64,000 nt of DNA from Kribbella solani (GTDB lineage: Bacteria; Actinomycetota; Actinomycetes; Propionibacteriales; Kribbellaceae): contig NZ_JACHNF010000001.1 of assembly GCF_014205295.1 (NCBI RefSeq), forward strand, positions 6,882,001 through 6,946,000, given 5' to 3'. Positions 58,691 through 64,000 of the stretch are shown piece by piece. The first letter of the stretch is position 1. Each line of letters begins with the position of its first letter. A program made the translations under genes and the position numbers. The notes under the pieces were generated by a model. It was not told the DNA's origin and did no database searches. It worked only from the letters and a program-made list of their open reading frames with translations.

Positions 58691-58757
58691 CTGTTTACAT
58701 CATAGACAGTCTTGCGTATGGTCTGTGTATGGCGCACACAGTGTGTGGCGTAGACAG
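58691..58757. promoter_or_regulatory. Triple TetR operator region
   Basis: Three 19-base sites share the pattern CTGTxTA-N5-yAxACAG: 58691-58709 (CTGTTTACATCATAGACAG), 58723-58741 (CTGTGTATGGCGCACACAG) and an overlapping, weaker one at 58739-58757. Sites 1 and 2 start 32 bases apart, about three helical turns. They lie between the TetR and pump starts. Confidence 0.75.
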
Positions 58758-58776
58758 ATAATCCTGGAGGGGTGTC

Positions 58777-60312
58777 ATGGGTACGACGGAACGGGCCGGG
58801 CGCAAGGAGTGGATCGCGCTCGGCGTCCTCGCGCTGCCGCTGTTGCTGGTCTCGATGGACGTGTCGGTGCTGTACTTCGCGGTCCCGTTCATCAGCGCCG
58901 ACCTCGGCGTGTCGGCGACCGAGCAGCTGTGGATCTTCGACATCTACGGCTTCGTCCTCGCCGGTCTGCTGATCACCATGGGTTCGCTCGGTGACCGGAT
59001 CGGCCGGCGCCGGCTGCTGCTGTTCGGCGCGATCGGCTTCGGCGTCGCATCCCTCGCGGCCGCGTACGCGCGGAACCCCGAGCAGCTGATCGCGGCCCGC
59101 GCCGCGCTCGGGATCGGTGGTGCGACCCTGATGCCGTCGACCCTCGCGCTGATCCGGAACATGTTCCACGACGCCAAGCAGCGGCAGCAGGCGATCGCGT
59201 TCTGGAGCGCGGTGATGATGGGCGGGATCACGCTCGGCCCGGTGCTCGGTGGGTTCCTGCTCGAGCACTTCTGGTGGGGATCGGTGTTCCTGATCAACAC
59301 GCCCGCGATGGTGCTGCTGCTCGTACTCGCGCCGGTGCTGCTGCCCGAGTTCAAGACGCCGGCCGCCGGGCGGTTCGACCTGCTCGGCTCCGTACTTTCG
59401 CTGGCCGCCGTACTGCCGGTGATCTGGGGGATCAAGGAGCTCGCCGCGCACGGTGCCTCCGTACTGCCGGTGGTGGCGATCGCCGGTGGGCTGATGTTCG
59501 GACTGTTGTTCGTGCAGCGGCAGCGCACCGCCGTACACCCGATGGTCGACCTGTCGATGTTCCGCAACCGGGCGTTCAGTGGCTCCCTCGCGGCGAACAC
59601 GATCGGCACGCTGGCGCTGGTCGGGAACGCGGTGTTCCTGACGCAGTACCTCCAGCTGGTGCACGGGTTGAGCCCGTTGAAGGCAGCGCTCTGGTCACTC
59701 GCTCCGTCGGTACTGGTCGGTGGCGCGGCTCCGTTGGCAACCGCACTCGCCGGAAAGCTGGACCGGGCGTACGTGATTGGTGGCGCGTTTGTTCTTGCGG
59801 CATCCGGATACGCGGTGCTGACTCAAGTGCACGTTGATTCGTCGCTGGCCGTACCGCTGGTCGGAGCTGGTTTGCTCGCCGCCGGTTTGGTGATGGTGAT
59901 GACGCTGGTGACCGAGGCCGTGGTCGGGTCGGTCGCGCCGGAACGCGCTGGTTCGGCGTCGGCGGTGATGGAGACCTGCTCCGAGTTCGGCGGTGCGCTG
60001 GGGATCGCGATCCTGGGTTCGATCGGGACCGCCGCTTATCGCGCCGATGTCCCGTCCGGGTTGCCGCCGGCCGTTGCGGGGCCGATCCGGGACGGTCTTC
60101 CTGCTGCGACCGCCGCGGCCGGTCATCTGCCCGCTCAACTCGCCGATGCGGTCCTCACTACGGCCCGCCATGCCTTCACCCACAGCATGAACGTGGTCGC
60201 GCTGGTGGGCACCGTCCTGCTGCTGGCCACCGCGGTCACCACCACTCTCACCCTCCGCGGCACGACCCCGGTCCCCGCCCCTGAAGAACCCGAACTCACG
60301 CCTGCCGCGTGA
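58777..60312 (+). CDS. DHA2-type MFS multidrug transporter (14 TM)
   Basis: 511 residues with fourteen predicted helices, as in QacA/EmrB/SmvA pumps. Markers: MDVSVLYFAVPFISADLGVS in helix 1 (the Asp in MD is typical), GSLGDRIGRRRLLL loop A, MPSTLALIRNMF, and motif C region GPVLGGFLLEHFWWGSVFLIN. Such pumps expel cationic or hydrophobic drugs with protons. Controlled by the divergent TetR. Its stop is only 5 bases from the stop of the convergent MFS gene. Confidence 0.94.
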   Translation: MGTTERAGRKEWIALGVLALPLLLVSMDVSVLYFAVPFISADLGVSATEQLWIFDIYGFVLAGLLITMGSLGDRIGRRRLLLFGAIGFGVASLAAAYARNPEQLIAARAALGIGGATLMPSTLALIRNMFHDAKQRQQAIAFWSAVMMGGITLGPVLGGFLLEHFWWGSVFLINTPAMVLLLVLAPVLLPEFKTPAAGRFDLLGSVLSLAAVLPVIWGIKELAAHGASVLPVVAIAGGLMFGLLFVQRQRTAVHPMVDLSMFRNRAFSGSLAANTIGTLALVGNAVFLTQYLQLVHGLSPLKAALWSLAPSVLVGGAAPLATALAGKLDRAYVIGGAFVLAASGYAVLTQVHVDSSLAVPLVGAGLLAAGLVMVMTLVTEAVVGSVAPERAGSASAVMETCSEFGGALGIAILGSIGTAAYRADVPSGLPPAVAGPIRDGLPAATAAAGHLPAQLADAVLTTARHAFTHSMNVVALVGTVLLLATAVTTTLTLRGTTPVPAPEEPELTPAA

Positions 60313-60317
60313 CCCCG

Positions 60318-62342
60318 TCAGCGGGGCGGGCGGCCACCGCCGGGGCGGCGCTTGAACAGGCCGCCACGGTTCCGCTCAACCGTAGGCTCCTCAGCCCACG
60401 GCGCCCGCGCCTCCCCAGAAACCTCATCCTCATCCGGCTGCCCACTCCACCACCGCCCAACCACCCCGTCACCCTCAGCACGCACGGCTCCATCGCCTCG
60501 CGGGGCTCGGTCACCACTCAGCCCCGCATCACCGCGTCCCGTCCGGTGATCGGGTGCCTCCCCACCATCCCGTTCCACGGACGGTGAGGGGTTCTGGGGT
60601 GGTGACGGGATGTTGCCCGGGCGCCACTCGATGGTTGGTTCGTCGTGGGAGGTGGACCGGCTCGCGCGGTTGGCGCGCTGCTCGGCGACGCTGAGGATCG
60701 TCCGGGTAGTACCGGTCCGATCATCCGCCTCGTACGCGTCCTCGTCCCGACCGTCCTCCTCGACCCGATCGCGACCGTGGTCCTCGGTCTGCTCGCGACC
60801 GTGGTCAGGCGCCTGTCCACCGGGACGCGGTCCGTCAGGTCTACCCGGCCGGTCCGAGCCCTGAGCCGAACGACTGGACGGACGCATCCGGAGCACCAGG
60901 AAGACCACGACCAGCAGCACCCCGGCCAGGAAACCGAACCCCAACCGAGGGATCAGCGGAAGCACGATCCCGCACCCACCGCCGATCACCCAGGCCAATT
61001 GAAGCACCGTCTCGGATCGAGCGAACACCGACGTGCGCACGGATTCGGGTACGTCCCGCTGGATCATCGCGTCCAGCGACAACTTGCCCAGCGAACTGCA
61101 CAACCCGGCCACGAAACCGAGCGCGATCAGGATCGGCAGCCCGTACAGCACCGCCACCGCGACCGCGACCACGGCGTCCGCGAGCAGCACCACCAGGACG
61201 ACCGCCTCCGGTTTTCGTGCCTTGAGCAACGATCCGAGGACGGTACCGAGACTGTTGCCGATCCCGGCCGCGGCGATCACCGCGCCGGCCGCGACCGCGC
61301 CCTTGATCCCGCTCACCGGCTGGTCCCGGAGCAGGAACGCCAGGTACATGGTCAGGAACCCGGACACGAACCGCAGCCCGAGGTTGCACCGGATACCACG
61401 TGATACGGCGGCGGTGACGGCGCGGCGGCGGGCGTCCCGGCCGGCCGTACCGGTGACTTCCTCGTCGGCCGGGGAGTCGACCGCGCTCGGCAACCGGATC
61501 GCGAGGATCAGGCCGATCAGGTACACCACCGCGGCCCAGCGCAGCGACCACTCCGGCCCGATCGCCGCGAACGCGCCCGCGATCCCGGCGCCGACGGTCG
61601 CGCCGGCGACACCGGCCAGCGAGATCCGGGAGTTCGCGGTGACCAGGGTGATCTGCCGGGGGAGCAGGCGCGGTACGGCGGACGCGCGGGTGACGCCGTA
61701 CGCCTTGGAGGCAACCAGGCACCCGAGCGCGGCCGGGTACAACCAGACCGACTCGTGGCCGGAGATCGAGGACGCCAGGCCCCAGACCAGGAACGCGCGG
61801 GCGCCGAGCGTCGCGCCGATCGCCCAGCGGCGCCCGTGCCGGAACCGGTCCAGCATCGGGCCGATCAGCGGCGCCATCAACGCGAACGGCGCCATCGTCA
61901 GCAGCAGGAAGAGCGCGACCCGGTCGCGGGCCTGGTCGCTGGGTACGGTGAAGAAGACCGTGCCGGCGAGGGAAACCGCGAACGCCGTGTCACCGGCCGC
62001 GTTCACCGCGCCGAGCTCGATCAGCCGCGACAGCCCCGACTCGCCTGCTCCCTGCGCGCTGGTCAGCCCTCGAATCCGCCGCCCGGTCGCCCGGCCGACC
62101 TTCCCACCAACTTCCGCGGCGCGCTTGGAGGCCGACGCGACCCCAGTCGCACCGACCTTTGAGGCATGCCCGACCTTTTTGCTGGCACTGCCAACCCGCT
62201 TGCCCGCACTACCAACCCGGTCCCGGGCCCCCTGCACCCGTTCCCCCGCTGCCTTTCCACCACCACTCGCCGCGTTGCCGTCTGGTCCGGGGCGGTTTCC
62301 ACCGGAGGTCGGCCTCGGGTCGGCAGGGTCGGGAGGATGCAT
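60318..62342 (-). CDS. MFS-like membrane protein with long disordered tails (Rv0876c-like)
   Basis: 674 residues. The core (about 100-470) has ~12 membrane helices with MFS features (GPMLDRFRHGRRWAIG, VTANSRISLAGVAG). The N-terminal ~90 residues contain Lys/Ala/Gly/Val repeats such as GSAGKRVGSASKKVGHASK. The last ~180 residues are polar and disordered, with Glu/Asp/Arg-rich stretches and an end GGRPPR. Position between CspB-like and DUF3027 genes parallels M. tuberculosis Rv0876c. Function unknown. Start ATG 62342 is chosen since the upstream part is not conserved in composition. Confidence 0.85.
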   Translation of the reverse strand: MHPPDPADPRPTSGGNRPGPDGNAASGGGKAAGERVQGARDRVGSAGKRVGSASKKVGHASKVGATGVASASKRAAEVGGKVGRATGRRIRGLTSAQGAGESGLSRLIELGAVNAAGDTAFAVSLAGTVFFTVPSDQARDRVALFLLLTMAPFALMAPLIGPMLDRFRHGRRWAIGATLGARAFLVWGLASSISGHESVWLYPAALGCLVASKAYGVTRASAVPRLLPRQITLVTANSRISLAGVAGATVGAGIAGAFAAIGPEWSLRWAAVVYLIGLILAIRLPSAVDSPADEEVTGTAGRDARRRAVTAAVSRGIRCNLGLRFVSGFLTMYLAFLLRDQPVSGIKGAVAAGAVIAAAGIGNSLGTVLGSLLKARKPEAVVLVVLLADAVVAVAVAVLYGLPILIALGFVAGLCSSLGKLSLDAMIQRDVPESVRTSVFARSETVLQLAWVIGGGCGIVLPLIPRLGFGFLAGVLLVVVFLVLRMRPSSRSAQGSDRPGRPDGPRPGGQAPDHGREQTEDHGRDRVEEDGRDEDAYEADDRTGTTRTILSVAEQRANRASRSTSHDEPTIEWRPGNIPSPPQNPSPSVERDGGEAPDHRTGRGDAGLSGDRAPRGDGAVRAEGDGVVGRWWSGQPDEDEVSGEARAPWAEEPTVERNRGGLFKRRPGGGRPPR

Positions 62343-62450
62343 GGAACCATCCTGCCTCGCCCCAGGGACAGAGCGCAGCCACCGCGCGTACGCGCCGCGG
62401 TAAACCACGGGCCGGTTGCCGCGATCACAAGCTGTCGTGACGGTGCCCGC

Positions 62451-62540
62451 GAGCTGGTGTTTGCCGGGTGGGCTGCGGCTGGGTTGCCGCGGCCCCGGGC
62501 TGAGGTGGCGGTGGGTCGGAGCTGGTGTTTGCCGGGTGGG
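62451..62540. repeat. 22-bp direct repeat in a GT-rich leader
   Basis: GAGCTGGTGTTTGCCGGGTGGG occurs at 62451-62472 and again at 62519-62540 (period 68). The following ~60 bases are runs of GGG and GGGT (for example GTGGTGGGGAGGGGTTGGGT), with G-quadruplex potential on the coding strand of the DUF3027 gene. No gene lies in 62343-62632. Confidence 0.75.
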
Positions 62541-62632
62541 TGGGTGGTTGTTCGGGTTGGTTGTGGGTGGTGGGGAGGGGTTGGGTGGTGGGCATTCGGC
62601 GTACGGGGGACGGCGTGCGAGAATGGGCGATT

Positions 62633-63430
62633 GTGACCCCCGCCAGAGCTCCGGAAACGGTACGTGCCAAGCCCGACGCCGTCTGCGTCGCGGCGGTCGA
62701 ACCGGCCCGTGACGCGGCGATCGCCGAGGCCGGCGCCGCGCGGGTCGGCGAGCATCTCGGTCAGCTGGTCGAGGGCGAACGCCTGGTCACGCACTACTTC
62801 GCGTCCACCCACCCCGGGTACCAGGGCTGGCGCTGGGCGGTCACGGTCACCCGCGCCTCCCGGGCCAAGACGGTCACGGTGAACGAGGTGGTGATGCTCC
62901 CGGGCGACACCGCGATCGTCGCGCCGGAGTGGGTGCCGTGGTCGGAGCGCGTCCAGCCCGGCGACCTGCGTCCCGGCGACCTGTTCCCGACGCATGCCGA
63001 CGACCCGCGCCTGGAGCCGGGTTTCACCGACACCGCCGACGCCCCGGAGGACGTTCGCGCGGTCGTGGACGAGCTCGGTCTCGGCCGTGAGCGGGTGCTG
63101 TCGCCGTTCGGTCGCGAGGACGCCGCCGACCGCTGGTACGCGGGTGACTTCGGCCCGTCGTCCCCGATCGCGCAGGCGGTCCCGTACAAGTGCCACTCCT
63201 GCGGGTACTGGATCCGGCTGGCCGACAGCCTCGGCCAGGCGTTCGGCGTCTGCGCCAACGAGATGGCGCCCGGCGAGGCGCGCGTGGTCGCGTACGACTA
63301 CGGCTGCGGCGCCCACTCGGACGCCACCATCGAGAACCCCGACCTGCCGATCCCCGAGCACGCCTTCGACACCACGGGCTACGACACCCTCCAACTGACC
63401 GAGCAGCCGGCCCTCCCGACCGAGGCGTAA
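62633..63430 (+). CDS. DUF3027 protein
   Basis: 265 residues of the actinobacterial DUF3027 family (Rv0883c-like). Core blocks: GQLVEGERLVTHYFASTHPG, YQGWRWAVTVTRASR, WVPWSERVQPGDL, and a zinc-ribbon-like CHSCGYW with later VCANEM and YGCGAHSDA. The cysteines may bind a metal. GTG start at 62633 has a GGGCGATT upstream but no strong ribosome site. The function is unknown; its fixed position near cspB suggests a housekeeping role. Confidence 0.9.
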   Translation: MTPARAPETVRAKPDAVCVAAVEPARDAAIAEAGAARVGEHLGQLVEGERLVTHYFASTHPGYQGWRWAVTVTRASRAKTVTVNEVVMLPGDTAIVAPEWVPWSERVQPGDLRPGDLFPTHADDPRLEPGFTDTADAPEDVRAVVDELGLGRERVLSPFGREDAADRWYAGDFGPSSPIAQAVPYKCHSCGYWIRLADSLGQAFGVCANEMAPGEARVVAYDYGCGAHSDATIENPDLPIPEHAFDTTGYDTLQLTEQPALPTEA

Positions 63431-63438
63431 GACCCGGC

Positions 63439-63750
63439 TCAGTCCTCGACGGCGGGGCGGTCGCCGCGCTGGATGGCGGCCCAGCGGCGCTTGCAGTACC
63501 AGAGGCCGATCAGGCCGAGGCCGAAGCCTGCTACCGGTACCCAGATCCACCAGTCGAGGCCGTCGTCCTTCAGCTGGTTGCGGAACAGCATGAGTACGAC
63601 GAATGCGATCGCCCAGATGACGATGCCGGTGATCACGCTGGGAATGCCGGACAGGTCGAGCGGCTTCACCTCGGCGTGCACGAGCTCACCGCGCGCCAGC
63701 TGACTGGTCGGATCGGTGCGCTTCTTCGCCGCGGGCTGCTCCTCGCTCAC
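63439..63750 (-). CDS. DUF2530 two-helix membrane protein
   Basis: 103 residues with two hydrophobic helices (about 38-57 and 68-84, the second WIWVPVAGFGLGLIGLWY) and charged ends. Matches DUF2530 proteins such as Rv0879c in size and plan. The cytoplasmic N-terminal part is polar (EEQPAAKKRTDP) and contains VKPLDL before the first helix. Function unknown. It converges with DUF3027 and is divergent from the NCS2 permease. Confidence 0.88.
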   Translation of the reverse strand: MSEEQPAAKKRTDPTSQLARGELVHAEVKPLDLSGIPSVITGIVIWAIAFVVLMLFRNQLKDDGLDWWIWVPVAGFGLGLIGLWYCKRRWAAIQRGDRPAVED

Positions 63751-63830
63751 ACACTTACCTTAGCTGCCGATGCACAAAGGTTTGTGGTAGGTGCTCGCAA
63801 CTGCACGGTAGGACCTGGCACGATGCGGGC

Positions 63831-64000
63831 ATGAGCTCGCCCAAGGCCGCGACGGCCCGCTCCGGTACCGGTCCGCTGGACTCCTTCTTCAAGATCAGTG
63901 CACGCGGTTCCACCGTCGGGCGTGAGGTCCGGGGTGGCCTGGTGACGTTCTTCACGATGGCGTACATCGTGGTGCTGAACCCGCTGATCATCGGCACCGT
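63831..64000 (+). CDS. NCS2-family purine permease, N-terminal part (cut by window edge)
   Basis: First 56 residues of a permease. LDSFFKISARGSTVGREVRG followed by FFTMAYIVVLNPLI is the classical start of AzgA/GhxP-type NCS2 permeases that take up adenine, guanine or hypoxanthine with protons. The remainder lies past the window edge. The promoter must lie in the 80 bases between DUF2530 and this start. Confidence 0.92.
   Translation, partial: MSSPKAATARSGTGPLDSFFKISARGSTVGREVRGGLVTFFTMAYIVVLNPLIIGT

Overview
The window is a high-GC actinobacterial chromosome segment that is densely coded. Many genes are joined by 4-base ATGA or GTGA overlaps. The order XPB helicase, helicase-C/WYL protein, CspB-like cold-shock protein, MFS permease, DUF3027 and DUF2530 resembles the Mycobacterium tuberculosis Rv0861c-Rv0883c neighbourhood, and the left end carries a PknG-GlnH-GlnX module. 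Together these suggest Actinomycetota; the frequent GTAC tetranucleotide and the gene content make a Kribbella-like (Propionibacteriales) member my best guess, which is inference only. I saw no rRNA, tRNA, CRISPR array, transposase or prophage.

Layout. 1-7.65 kb: a seven-gene minus-strand operon (TelA-like protein, small Gly/Pro-tailed protein, CbxX-type AAA+ ATPase, GlnX, GlnH, coiled-coil protein, PknG cut by the window edge). 7.7-10.3 kb: a long imperfect palindrome, dfrA-thyA, a Pth2-type peptidyl-tRNA hydrolase and a SHOCT-like small protein. 10.3-19 kb: an ArsR/AHSA1/RibD-like operon, an HTH plus Clp-N module, DUF998, a multicopper oxidase with two paralogous 4-TM proteins, minisatellites, and a LacI regulator divergent from cutC-DUF4031. 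18.9-25.2 kb: a divergent EF-Tu copy and two tandem giant proteins joining an HD phosphohydrolase-like domain, five membrane segments and a PQQ-like propeller. 25.3-32.2 kb: ArsR/MFS pair, two TPM-like membrane proteins with cysteine motifs, HelD, PAP2.

32.3-38.6 kb is a glycan (probably sialoside) locus: two permeases and a binding protein divergent from a sialidase, a DapA/NanA-family lyase and an FCD regulator. 38.6-48.6 kb holds XPB and its partner, GNAT, alpha/beta hydrolase, metallophosphatase, MntH, SIMPL and an Mrr-like endonuclease. 48.8-55.7 kb holds FadD, MFS pumps with HxlR and LysR regulators, and R2lox with its TetR. 55.8-64 kb holds a HAD-LarE fusion, cold-shock protein, TetR/DHA2 pump, a long-tailed MFS protein, DUF3027, DUF2530 and the start of an NCS2 permease.

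The most unusual items are the tandem HD-membrane-propeller pair, in which the second copy has lost most of its HD metal ligands; the enlarged PknG operon with AAA+ and TelA partners; the EF-Tu copy with arginine at the kirromycin-site Gln124; the HAD-LarE fusion; and a two-copy hairpin repeat placed in convergent gene gaps.
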